Assembly (NCBI RefSeq): GCF_900107795.1
Contig: NZ_FNRL01000006.1
Span: 229,418-293,417 of the forward strand
Reading direction: 5' to 3'
DNA length: 64,000 bases
DNA from: Chitinophaga terrae (ex Kim and Jung 2007)
GTDB taxonomy: Bacteria > Bacteroidota > Bacteroidia > Chitinophagales > Chitinophagaceae
Part shown: positions 7,995 to 17,800 of the stretch, one piece after another
Layout of the letters: each line of letters begins with the position of its first letter
Position numbering within the stretch: position 1 is the stretch's first letter
The notes under the pieces: generated by a model
The model's database searches: none
The model's input: only the letters and a program-made list of their open reading frames with translations
Told to the model about the DNA's origin: nothing
Translations under genes and position numbers: made by a program

Positions 7995-9299
7995 TTATTG
8001 GTCCAATGCACGTTTATGACCATTCTTCAGTACATCCAGTATACCTTCGTTGCGTATGATGATCATACCATGGCGGTCGTCTGTGATGCCACGTTCAAGG
8101 GTATACGTATATTCTGGCGTCAGGCCGTTCATCCGGGTAGGCAGGTAAAGGAAACCGGTACCCGGATACTGTTTCAGGTCTTCGCCTGCCTCCACGATAT
8201 GTGAAGAGATGACGAAAAGACTGTTCTTTCTTTCGGTAAAAGCGCCTGTAACAGCCACTGTAGCTTCATGTGCATCTTTTACATTGGTTCCCCTGAAAAG
8301 CTCGTCGAAGATGACCAGCAGCGATTTGCCTGCATGCAGTTCACCCGCTATCTTCTTTACGCGCAATACCTCTGCGTAGAAGTGGCTGGCGCCCATACCG
8401 AGGTTATCCGGCAGGTTGATGGTAGTATAGATGCCATCCAGCACCCTGAATTGCATTCGCTTTGCCGCAACCGGAAATCCCATATGCGCCAGGTAGACCG
8501 CGGTGCTCAGCGAACGGAGGAAAGTTGATTTGCCGGCCATGTTTGCGCCTGTCAGAAAGATCACATGCTGCGTCGCATTCATGGTTATACTGTTGCCAAC
8601 TGCGTTCTTTACACCGGGATGATACACCCCTTCCAGCAAAAGCATATCTCCCTCTTCGAGGGCTTCGGGAAATACGAACTGGTTTTCTGCAGCCACATTA
8701 GCTACAGAAATAAATACATCCAGGTTGTATACATGCTGCATGAGCTTTTCTATCCTGCTGCGTTCGCGGGTCCTGAACAAAAGGTCGTAGGCCGTTACTG
8801 CGGCATACGATAATTTTCCTTTATTTTTCTCTGCATGCACCGGATCAAAAGCCGGGTCGCTCAACAGGGCGTCTATTTCCTTCCTTTCCTCTTCGTAAGC
8901 AGCAATGGATCTCACTGCCGCCGAATCAATAAATGCCCTTACCTGCTGCACCAGTTCAATAACCGAGGAAACCCCGTTGTTAACGTCCTTCTCACTCAAT
9001 ACGGCATTACGGGTAGCATTCCTGGTCTGCGCATCGGCATTAGCCAGGTATTTTTCAGCCATATCAAACAATGAAGCGTTAAAAGGGAAGCTCACCTTGT
9101 TTTTTGCAAAATGCTCAATGATATTGCTTCGCCTGTTTATCTGTTCCCTGTCCGATAAGGGTTTCAGGAACATTTCTTTCAATATGGCTTCGCCGCCCCT
9201 GGTACGGGTATGGTTATACAGGTCGTATATCCCTTTGCTGTCGCGCTTCCCGAAGATCCGCAGATCCTCTATTGTCTGGTCATCTGTATGCAAAATCAT
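7995..9299 (-). CDS. MutS-like ATPase, first of tandem pair
   Basis: 434 residues with the same short architecture as its downstream neighbour: core/lever region to about 235, then ATPase with Walker A TGANMAGKSTF (250-260), GMGASHFYAEVLRVK (301-315), Walker B LLVIFDELFRGTNVKDAHEA (327-346) and the histidine loop VISSHIVEAGE. No mismatch-binding domain and no Smr nuclease. The two proteins also share the C-terminal ending GITxDRxGMxIIRNEGIL, indicating duplication, and MutS ATPases dimerise, so a heterodimer is plausible (inference). It follows the Gld-type permease gene by 15 bp. Confidence 0.86.
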   Translation of the reverse strand: MILHTDDQTIEDLRIFGKRDSKGIYDLYNHTRTRGGEAILKEMFLKPLSDREQINRRSNIIEHFAKNKVSFPFNASLFDMAEKYLANADAQTRNATRNAVLSEKDVNNGVSSVIELVQQVRAFIDSAAVRSIAAYEEERKEIDALLSDPAFDPVHAEKNKGKLSYAAVTAYDLLFRTRERSRIEKLMQHVYNLDVFISVANVAAENQFVFPEALEEGDMLLLEGVYHPGVKNAVGNSITMNATQHVIFLTGANMAGKSTFLRSLSTAVYLAHMGFPVAAKRMQFRVLDGIYTTINLPDNLGMGASHFYAEVLRVKKIAGELHAGKSLLVIFDELFRGTNVKDAHEATVAVTGAFTERKNSLFVISSHIVEAGEDLKQYPGTGFLYLPTRMNGLTPEYTYTLERGITDDRHGMIIIRNEGILDVLKNGHKRALDQ

Positions 9300-9314
9300 A
9301 TCTTCCTGTTTAAA

Positions 9315-11645
9315 TTATTTTCGTTTTCTCCTGATCAGTAAAACGGTTCCCAGCAGTAGTACAAGTCCCGGCATTACCCATACATAAAGGATCCTGAGTA
9401 TGCCTGCGGCAGTAGTTCCTATCAGCAGCTTGGTATCCATTGGCTGAGGTCTTGGCGTATAAATAGGGAACTTGCCATAGTCGAGCCAGGAGTACATACT
9501 ACGGCCGATAAATCCACCACCCTGGCGCATATTGCTCATAAAGTCGGCGTCGGATGTTACAATGATCCGCTGTTCTTTCTGAGCCAGTTTCCGGGTGATG
9601 GAAACGGCGGTAGTATAATGTGGAATTTTAGTATCTCCTTCCGCCGGGCTGAACGCAGGCGCCACGGAATCCGTTACCACTGCGCCGGCTTTCAGCCATG
9701 CTTTATCCGTTCCTGTTTGAAACAGGGGTTTGATCGTATATGCGCCACCGTTGGTATACTCGATGCCTGTCACTCCTGGCATCAGCATTGCGAAGCTGTC
9801 GGTTTTTTCCCTGATGGCTGTTTTCAGCAACGATAAGATCTGTTCCTGCGACAGGTCTGTTCCTTCAAGCGTAAGGAATGGCTTTACCATATGAGGCATT
9901 TCATCTTTGGAAAGCTCTATCAGGGTGCCGTCCATCATCCGTACGCCAAACTGCGCCAGCAGCGGGTTCAAAACCTGTTGCTTGCCCGGCTCGCCGAGGA
10001 TGAACATGTTACCGCCGTTGTTGATATATGTTTGCAACTTTCCTGTAGTAACAGGGCTGAGGGTAGTTTTAGGATCTGCCAGTACCACCGCTGCCGCGCC
10101 GGCAGGGATCGACTGTGTTTCAGGCAGCAGGGTATCTACATCAAAGCCGATGTTGACAAGCGAATAACGATTATCCTTCGCCGTAGTATGGTACTTGAAT
10201 TCCCTCTCCCCGTTCTTGTTGATATCTCTTTCCAGGTTACCTGTAAGGAATACCGCCTTAGGCATAGAGTCCTGGAGCAAACGTTTGAAGGCGGCTGCTA
10301 CCTGCAACTCTTCCGGCCAGAAGGTAGGGTCGTCGAATGTCCGCAGGAAAGTAGTTCTGCCTTTATACTTCAGCTGCATCACCAGCCTGTAGTTTTCAGG
10401 GCTCAGGTCGATCTGTTTACGAACTTCCGCACCAGGCTTGAAAAGAGAAGGTTTAATCTCGTACCCTTCACACATGCGTTCCGCGATCTCCTTGTAACTT
10501 TTATGCCCCCAGGTTACAGACAGGGTACTATCGCCATCCCGCACATCATAATAATAAACGTAATTGAATTTGATATCCGGCTTAAAACGTATGTATGGTT
10601 CCCAGAGGTTCCAGAGATAGTCGTTCCTGTTTTCGGGCAGGCCTCTTGCTACTCCGCCTCCGAAAAGATTGCAGTACAGGGTTATTTCCAGGGGTTCTCC
10701 CTTCATCTCCTTAATTATGTTCTGCGTATTGACATGCAGGGTATTGGCGTTATTGGCAGTAGTATCCCAATAGCCGATATAGCCGGGCCTTGAGCTGAAA
10801 TAACCTAACAACAATACGGCGCCCAGTACCAGCAGGTACCTTCCCGTTCTGATGTACCAGGGCTTCGATTCGCGGCCTGCCCGCAATTTGATCAACGTAA
10901 AGCTGACAAACATGCCTACTATCAGGATGAAGTAAACCAGGTCTTTAGTTGTGATCAGCCCTCTCAGCATTTTAGTAGTGCGGCCGGAGATAGAAAGGAA
11001 ATAGGTCAGATCCCTTACCAGGTCATATTTTTGCCACAGGTTGCCAATACGGCTTAATGCAAATACGATGATAAAGCTGCCGATTGCGGATACTATCTGG
11101 TAAGTGGTAAGACTGGACATAAACAGGCCTATAGCGGTGTAGGCGCATACCAACAGGTAAAAACCCAGGGCTGCCGACAGCAACAAACCATAATCCGCGT
11201 GTTGTATATTGAACAGGCCTGTAACCATAAATATCCCTACAATGCCTACCAGCAGCAGGTTATAGATCATAATGGCCAGGTATTTACCCAGCACGATCTC
11301 GCGGATCTTCAGCGGTGAGGAGTACAATAACTTGATAGTACCGTTATTTACCTCCCGGCTGATCAATCCCATTGTCAGCAATGGTACGAACAGGAAAAGG
11401 TTCTGTAATACATTCATAAAAATGCCATCAGGCGCCAGGAAGAGAGAAGTTGTAAGCGCCAGGCCCAAGTCCTTAAACTTCGGCGTATTTTCCATCAGCA
11501 CTTCCTGCCATTTGGCCAGCGGGTACAATGGGTAGGTATAATATATCCCGCATTGCACCATAAAGGCAATTGTCAGAAACCACGCTACCGGAGAATAGAA
11601 AAGATTACGCAATTCTGTTCTCGCGATCTTGAATATCATGTTCAT
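9315..11645 (-). CDS. Fused ABC-2 permease / GldG-like protein
   Basis: 776 residues. Residues 1-240 are an ABC-2 type permease with six membrane helices, starting IARTELRNLFYSPVAWFLT and containing SREVNNGTIKLLYSSPLKIREIVLGK, the GldF pattern. After two further helices (about 240-285) comes a long periplasmic GldG-like region (about 290-740) with a Rossmann-like stretch AAVVLADPKTTLSPV and NNGGNMFILGEPGKQQVL, closed by a final helix near 750-770 and a RRKRK tail. GldF and GldG are separate proteins in gliding flavobacteria; here they are one chain. It should pair with the ATPase encoded just upstream. Confidence 0.85.
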   Translation of the reverse strand: MNMIFKIARTELRNLFYSPVAWFLTIAFMVQCGIYYTYPLYPLAKWQEVLMENTPKFKDLGLALTTSLFLAPDGIFMNVLQNLFLFVPLLTMGLISREVNNGTIKLLYSSPLKIREIVLGKYLAIMIYNLLLVGIVGIFMVTGLFNIQHADYGLLLSAALGFYLLVCAYTAIGLFMSSLTTYQIVSAIGSFIIVFALSRIGNLWQKYDLVRDLTYFLSISGRTTKMLRGLITTKDLVYFILIVGMFVSFTLIKLRAGRESKPWYIRTGRYLLVLGAVLLLGYFSSRPGYIGYWDTTANNANTLHVNTQNIIKEMKGEPLEITLYCNLFGGGVARGLPENRNDYLWNLWEPYIRFKPDIKFNYVYYYDVRDGDSTLSVTWGHKSYKEIAERMCEGYEIKPSLFKPGAEVRKQIDLSPENYRLVMQLKYKGRTTFLRTFDDPTFWPEELQVAAAFKRLLQDSMPKAVFLTGNLERDINKNGEREFKYHTTAKDNRYSLVNIGFDVDTLLPETQSIPAGAAAVVLADPKTTLSPVTTGKLQTYINNGGNMFILGEPGKQQVLNPLLAQFGVRMMDGTLIELSKDEMPHMVKPFLTLEGTDLSQEQILSLLKTAIREKTDSFAMLMPGVTGIEYTNGGAYTIKPLFQTGTDKAWLKAGAVVTDSVAPAFSPAEGDTKIPHYTTAVSITRKLAQKEQRIIVTSDADFMSNMRQGGGFIGRSMYSWLDYGKFPIYTPRPQPMDTKLLIGTTAAGILRILYVWVMPGLVLLLGTVLLIRRKRK

Positions 11646-11654
11646 GTAAGAAGA

Positions 11655-12581
11655 TTATTGGAGAGATTGAATAGATAGTTGCTTGAAAATATCGTCCAGC
11701 AGGCCTTTGTCGAGGTTGATCTCCCGCAGCCTCCAGCCTTGCTGTACGCTGGCTGTGATGATCCTTTCTGTAATATCCTGGTCCCCGTCGAAATACACGC
11801 GGACCTGGCGATCGCTGAGAAATTCCACTTTTGTTGCACCGGGTATTTTCATCAGTTCCGCTACTGAAGGCGGGTTCTCCATGCGCAACAACACGCTGTG
11901 CGGCTGCACATAGTTATTGAATGCATCCATGGTATCCGAAAAGATCACCCTACCTCCTTCTATCATTACCACTTCCCGGCAAAGCAGGTGTACTTCGTTG
12001 AGGATATGTGAAGAAAGCAGTACCGTATGATCCTGTCCTATTTCGCGGATCAGTTTGCGGGCTTCTATCAGCTGGTTAGGATCCAGCCCATTGGTTGGCT
12101 CGTCCATTACCACCAGTCGCGGTTTATGAATGATAGCCTGTGCAATGCCCACGCGCTGACGATACCCGCCTGAAAGGTTTTTGATGAGCCGTGAGCTGAA
12201 ATGCCCGATGCCGCAGCGTTCTTTGGCTTCTTCCACGGCTTTCCTTATACTTCCTTTTTCCATCCTGCGCAATTGGGCGCAATAGGTCAGGTACTCATCA
12301 ACCGTCAGGTCGGTATACACTGGCGGATATTGAGGAAGGAAACCGATCTCCCTTTTGGCAGCTTCCGGGTGTTCCCGCATACTGATGCCATTGATATACA
12401 CATTGCCTTCTGTTGGGTTCAGCACACCGCAAAGGATATTCATGGTTGTTGATTTGCCGGCTCCATTGGAGCCAAGCAAACCAACAACACCTGTTTCTGT
12501 GATTTCCAGGTTAATATCTCGTATAGCCCATGCGCTGCTATACCGGTGTGAGAGCCGTTCAATTTTCAGTATCGTACTCAT
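11655..12581 (-). CDS. ABC transporter ATP-binding protein (GldA-like)
   Basis: 308 residues with all nucleotide-binding motifs: Walker A GSNGAGKST (37-45), Q-loop FLPQYPPVY, signature LSGGYRQRVGIAQA (136-149), Walker B LVVMDEPTNGLDP (156-168) and the switch histidine in LLSSHILNEV. A C-terminal region of about 90 residues resembles that of ABC-2 drug/lipid export and GldA-type ATPases. It lies 9 bp upstream of the fused permease gene and surely energises it. The pair could export, extract or mechanically move an envelope component; substrate unknown. Confidence 0.9.
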   Translation of the reverse strand: MSTILKIERLSHRYSSAWAIRDINLEITETGVVGLLGSNGAGKSTTMNILCGVLNPTEGNVYINGISMREHPEAAKREIGFLPQYPPVYTDLTVDEYLTYCAQLRRMEKGSIRKAVEEAKERCGIGHFSSRLIKNLSGGYRQRVGIAQAIIHKPRLVVMDEPTNGLDPNQLIEARKLIREIGQDHTVLLSSHILNEVHLLCREVVMIEGGRVIFSDTMDAFNNYVQPHSVLLRMENPPSVAELMKIPGATKVEFLSDRQVRVYFDGDQDITERIITASVQQGWRLREINLDKGLLDDIFKQLSIQSLQ

Positions 12582-12602
12582 TACGGATGTTGAATGTTCT
12601 GT

Positions 12603-13358
12603 TTAATATTTTACTACCAGCACTTTTTGTTGCTGGTTACCTGTACCGCCCGGCACTCCGATCAGGGCCAGGGCCCTGTTCTGGTACAGCCAGGGATGCG
12701 GAAGCGGCGACGGGGCAGGATAGTGTATACCATTTGCCGTATACGTCGTTATCAGCGCATCCGAGGCTGCGTCCCGGAACTCAAACACATAATTCTCATT
12801 GTATGTATGCACAGGATAGGTTATGAAATCTGACATTGTTTTGTATGCAACGCTCGCTGCTTCCGGCGTGCTTTTCCCTTTCAGCACCACTTTCACCGGT
12901 TTGCTGCCCGGCGACAGGTTGATGAACCTGATGCTGGTAGTACTGTCTCCGGCCGGGTGATAAGGCAGATGCTCTTCCACGAACATCGCCTCCGGTTGTG
13001 CAACAGTTCCCGTTACGTACAGCGAATGGATGGAACCAACCGGCAGGTCGAGATCCAGTTTCAGCAAGGGAGCGTCCTTGGCGGTGGTATCCGGGTAGTT
13101 ATAGATCCAAAGGGGTTGCATGCCGCTATAGTTGTAACGGCGGGTCACCGCGTTCGTATCTCCGTATTGCAGCAATATGGTGCGGTAAAAATCATATGGC
13201 AAACTACCTTTGAAATTGGTAGCAATATACCCGCTGCCCACCACGGCGTTCATTATATTCAGCGATGCCGATTCCTTTGGCGGTACAGATTCTTTACCAC
13301 ACGACGCCATCAGCGTCGTTGCTAACAGGAACGTATATATGAAAGACTGTTTCTTCAT
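12603..13358 (-). CDS. DUF4397-like lipoprotein
   Basis: 251 residues with lipobox TLMASC (Cys20), so it is expected to be a lipid-anchored envelope protein. The mature part begins SASLNIMNAVVGSG and later shows STTSIRFINLSPGSKPVKV, the repeated immunoglobulin-like beta pattern seen in DUF4397 proteins. It starts 1 bp after the SusD stop, so it is probably an accessory surface lipoprotein of the SusCD complex, comparable in position to SusE/SusF-type binding proteins (inference). No catalytic motif. Confidence 0.75.
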   Translation of the reverse strand: MKKQSFIYTFLLATTLMASCGKESVPPKESASLNIMNAVVGSGYIATNFKGSLPYDFYRTILLQYGDTNAVTRRYNYSGMQPLWIYNYPDTTAKDAPLLKLDLDLPVGSIHSLYVTGTVAQPEAMFVEEHLPYHPAGDSTTSIRFINLSPGSKPVKVVLKGKSTPEAASVAYKTMSDFITYPVHTYNENYVFEFRDAASDALITTYTANGIHYPAPSPLPHPWLYQNRALALIGVPGGTGNQQQKVLVVKY

Positions 13359-13359
13359 T

Positions 13360-14856
13360 TTAATACCCTGGGTTTTGAGTGAGGAAATGGTTTACGCTGA
13401 TCTCAGGCACCGGTACTGGGTACAGCGCCTGGTAATCGCCCAGCCATGGCTGTTTGAGAGGAGTAGCCGACAACACGGCGTTCATTTTGTTGGTACGTTT
13501 CAGGTCGAACCACCTGTGTCCCCATTCTGCAAACAACTCTGTTCTTCTTTCTTTTGCCACTGCATCCAGTACCTGTTCTTTGCTGAGAGAAGCCGGCAGA
13601 TCGTTCAGGCCTGCACGTTTGCGGATCACGTTAAGATCGGCAATTGCCTGGCCGTCGCCACCAGCGCCATTGGCGGCAGCTTCCGCACGGATAAGGTACA
13701 TCTCTGCCAGTCGCAACACCATGTAATATTCCTGCGGCGGCATGCCCGGAACACCATTAGCGCTGCTGATCTTGTATTTAAGCGGGTAGTAAGTAACTCC
13801 CGGGCTGGTACCGGTGCCAAGTGAATTATCTGTACTGTCTGTCCATTTCTTAAACCGCAGGTCATCCTTTTCAAATGCAGCCAGCAATGAAGGTGTCAGG
13901 CAAAATTGAGCGATACCTACCTTGAGTACAACAGGTCTCATGACAAAACCTTCCGGCGTGGCGTTCTTGATAGTAAAGTCTGTCAATGCCTGTTGCAGTT
14001 GCCAGATAGCTTCCCTGCTCCCGGTCAGGAACACATTATCAGGATCGGTTTCCAGCCTGTAGTCGGCCGCATTGTTGATCACCTCGGTGGCGGACGCCGC
14101 GGCGTTGTTATAATCTCCCATGTAGAGGTATACCCTTGCCAGCATTGCCAGCGCCGCATATTTGTTAGGTCTTGTACGTTCTGTGGCCGAACCTGTAGGA
14201 TAAGCCGCCGGCATTGTTGCCGCTGCGTCTTTCAGGTCTTTTAATACCTGGCTATATACCTGGTCTTTAGATGCTCTTGGCAGGTGCGCCGTCTGGTTAA
14301 AATCAACTGTTAACGCCAGCGGTACCTCTCCGAAAAAGTTAACCAGGTAGAAATAGCTGAATGCACGGGCAAACTTCGCTTCTCCTGTTAACGCCAGGCG
14401 TACACTGTCTTTCAATCCCTTTGCATCTGCCAAGCCTTCGATCACGGAATTGGCGCCATAGATAGCGTCGTAGGCCGAAAACCAAATAGCCCAGGGCTTG
14501 TCGCTGTTGTAGATAGTCAGCTTGTTGGTATTTACCCCGTAGTACGACTGGTTGGCCGTGCCGGAATAGTAGTATAATTCATCCGACGACAACCCGCCCA
14601 GGATGGTCGACAATCCCGCGGCGAAGCTGTTGCTGGCAATATTGCCGATCGCCGTCATGTCCGTTCCGTTGATCATCTTGCTGTAGATGGCAACCATAGC
14701 GCTGTTTGCCTGCTTTTCACTACTGAACACCTGTCCTGTTGAAATGGTATTGATCGGATCAGGAACCGTTACCAGCTTTTTGCAGGCGCATAACATTCCA
14801 AGCAGCAGGCAACCGGACGCGATTACTATATTTCTCTTATATCTCTGCATCGCCAT
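13360..14856 (-). CDS. SusD/RagB-family outer-membrane lipoprotein
   Basis: 498 residues with a signal peptide ending in a lipobox near Cys25 (LLGMLCAC), then the RagB/SusD N-terminal pattern TISTGQVFSSEKQANSAMVAIY. TPR-like helices are visible at KYAALAMLARVYLYMGDYNNA, and the C-terminus has the family signatures YYMVLRLAEMYLIRAEAA, VIRKRAGL and ERRTELFAEWGHRWFDLKRT. It caps the neighbouring SusC barrel and captures substrate at the cell surface. It starts 5 bp after SusC. Confidence 0.95.
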   Translation of the reverse strand: MAMQRYKRNIVIASGCLLLGMLCACKKLVTVPDPINTISTGQVFSSEKQANSAMVAIYSKMINGTDMTAIGNIASNSFAAGLSTILGGLSSDELYYYSGTANQSYYGVNTNKLTIYNSDKPWAIWFSAYDAIYGANSVIEGLADAKGLKDSVRLALTGEAKFARAFSYFYLVNFFGEVPLALTVDFNQTAHLPRASKDQVYSQVLKDLKDAAATMPAAYPTGSATERTRPNKYAALAMLARVYLYMGDYNNAAASATEVINNAADYRLETDPDNVFLTGSREAIWQLQQALTDFTIKNATPEGFVMRPVVLKVGIAQFCLTPSLLAAFEKDDLRFKKWTDSTDNSLGTGTSPGVTYYPLKYKISSANGVPGMPPQEYYMVLRLAEMYLIRAEAAANGAGGDGQAIADLNVIRKRAGLNDLPASLSKEQVLDAVAKERRTELFAEWGHRWFDLKRTNKMNAVLSATPLKQPWLGDYQALYPVPVPEISVNHFLTQNPGY

Positions 14857-14861
14857 CGGAT

Positions 14862-17800
14862 TTAGAAGTTAAAGGATAAACCACCGGTAATAGTCCTGGA
14901 AGGCGGCACACTTGAAATGTCCTGTACTTCCGGATCAATACCCGTAAAGTTGGTGATAGTGAAAATATTCTGTGTATTGGCAAATACACGGCAGCCCGAC
15001 ATATGCATTCTCTTCAGCAGCTTATCCGGCAGGGAGTAGCTTAATGCTATGTTGCGCAGGCGCAGGTAAGACGCATTTACGAATGCTGCATCCGAAGACC
15101 CTATAGGCGTTCCGTAAGTGGTAGAATAGCCAGGGTAAGAGGCAATATCTCCGGGTTTCTGCCAGTGATCGCGAAGCGCTTCAGCCGGCAGGTTGCTGAA
15201 CTGACCCGGTAATATATTGTAAGGATTCTGCCCCAACTGTCGTTTGAAATCAAAGAACAGGTCCAGGTTCCATCCTTTGTAAGTAAAGGAAGTACCGAGT
15301 CCCCCGTAATATTTTGGATTCGGATCTACCATTACATACCTGTCGTCGTCTGCTGTTCCTGCCGGTACATTGGAATTGTTCTTCACCTGCCCGTCTTTGT
15401 TGTGATCTTCAAAACTGTACAGACCAGTTTGCGGATCAACTCCCAGGTAATGCAACAGGTATACGGCGCTGAGTGAATTGCCTACCTTGTAGGTGCTGTA
15501 GTAGGGCGAATATTCGATACCAGGGTAAGAAACCAGCTTATTCCGGTTTGTAGAAATATTAAAGGTTACATTCCATATCAGGTCTTGTTTCCTGATGATG
15601 TTGGCGCGCAAAGCGCCTTCCCATCCTGCGTTCTCAATCACCGCATCCCAGTTGGCCACTACAGATGGAAAACCTGTGTACCTCGGGGTAGGGATACCCG
15701 TTACCTGGTTGCCCGACCTGTTCTGGTAATACACCGCTTCCAGGTTAATACGGTCGTCGAGGAAACTAAGGCTCAGCGCACCTTCAAATTTCTTGTTGGA
15801 CTCCCATCGGTATTGCTGATTTACAGCGTGTATGGGTACCAGTGGTTGCAGGTTGTTGTATTGATAAAGTGGATTGTTGGATGGTTTGGTAGACCATTGT
15901 GATAAATACTGGTAATCGCCGATCGATCCATCGCTACCCGTAAGACCGTAGCTGGAGCGGAGCTTTACAAAGCTTATCCAGTCGGGCAGCAGGCTTTTCA
16001 TCCAGGGTTCTTCGGAGGCGTTCCAGGCCAGGCCTACTGATCCGAAGTTGCCGAACTGGCTTCCGGCGGCGAAGCGGGAAGACCCGTCCCTCCTGGCGTT
16101 CAGGTTAATGATATATTTATTGGCCCAGTTATAATTGATGCGGGCAAACACACCTGCATATTTATAGCGTGCATAGTTTTCGGTTGTTTGCTGTATCAGG
16201 GCGTTGTTGATGCTCGACAGAAGATTATCGTCGGAATATCCTAACCCGAAATTCGATACGCCATCAGTGATAGTAGATTGCAAAGAACCTCCGAGCTGCA
16301 CTCTCAGGTCGCCTTTTGCTATGAAGCGGTTATAGGCGACCTGGGGTTCAATGATCCAGTTAGTATTTTTTGTTGTCCCAAAATTGGCAGACCCCATAGG
16401 GTTCGTCTGCGGATTCTGTGAAGCTATAGGTATAAAAAAGTTGCTGGAACCGGTCATATTGGTGTAACCGGCGGTAGTAGAGATGGTAAGACCTTTCAGC
16501 AATTCGTAGCTGATGCCCAGGTTGGAGGAAAACTGGTTTGTTTCCATCACATTCGTTTGCAGCAGGTAACCAAAAGGAAAGGAAGACCCCATATTGCTGG
16601 CATTCCATTCATCCCAGTTCAATTCCCCTTTATCGTTATACACTGCGGGCGCATTGGGAGGCAGCAGGAAAATACTCGGGTTGGCGTTCAGTGCATCTAC
16701 ATGGGTATAGGAGAACATTGTACCCAGGTTTACGCTCAATTTCTGGTTCTGGCTGCGGTGATTAAGGTTGGCGCCAAGGGTAGCGCGCTGGTTAGACCCG
16801 CTTTTGGTCAATACATCTACCTGCCTGTCGTAGTTGCCGCTCAAACGGAAAGTGTTGTGTACATCGCCGCCGGAGAGGCTTGCGTTTACAGAGGTTTGAC
16901 TACCGGTACCCAGGAGTACTTTCTGCCAGTCGGTGTAGCGGGTAGTGTCCCAGGCGGTGAGGTCGGGTGCATTGGCCACGTTAGGTGTAATGCCATCGTT
17001 CTTGAATGCTTCCCGGCGCATTTGCAGGTACTCCTGTGTATTAAGCATATTGCGGCGGTGAGGCACATCAATATATCCCTGGCTCAGGTTCAATGAGAAA
17101 TTGGTTTTACCCGGCTTACCTTTCTTCGTGGTGATCAGTATCACGCCGTTTGCAGCGCGGGAACCGTAGATAGCTGTAGCATCGGCATCTTTCAATACCT
17201 CTACGCTTTCAATATCCCGCGGGTTCATGCTGAACAAGGGGCTTTGTCCGCCGGTTGCCGACATACCTCCCTGTACGTAACCAGAAGATACGCCGCCGTT
17301 ACGGTACGATCCGGGAATGTCGAGTACCGTCATCGGTACGCCGTCGATCACATAAAGCGGGTCGGACATATAATTTGTACCCAGGGAATTGCGGCCCCTG
17401 ATCTCCACTTTTACAGGAGCGTTGGCATAACCGCTGGTTTGAGTGATCAGCAATCCCGGCGCCTGGCCTTGCAAAGCAAGCAAAGGATTGAGGATAGGTT
17501 GCCTTTCTATTTCCTTGGACCCTATCCTGGTAATATTACCGGTTGCCAAACGTTTGCTGGTAACGCCATAGGCCTGAACTACAGCCTGATCCAGTTCGCT
17601 GGTTGCCAACTGCAGTTTAACAGAGAAAAGCACTTTCAGTTTGCCAACGGAGATGGATGCTTTCTGGTAGCCGATGCAGGAAAATGTGACCACATCATTA
17701 TCCGTTACATCTTTTAATGTGAAAAATCCTTTTTCATTTGTTTGAGTTCCTTTGCCGCTGCCGTTGATCACTACGTTTACGGCCATCAGCGGGGCGCCGC

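Noticed and set aside
6668..9299. Mismatch repair mutS genes
   Set aside because: The mismatch-recognition and connector domains are missing and both proteins are half the length of MutS.
9891..10793. Long plus-strand open frame (300 codons)
   Set aside because: It is antisense to the fused Gld-type permease and reads as arginine- and histidine-rich sequence without domain pattern; a shadow of the real gene.
9315..12581. Gliding-motility locus gldA-gldF-gldG
   Set aside because: No other gld or spr genes are present, and the operon is headed by sigma/FecR/SusCD; a Gld-like complex only.
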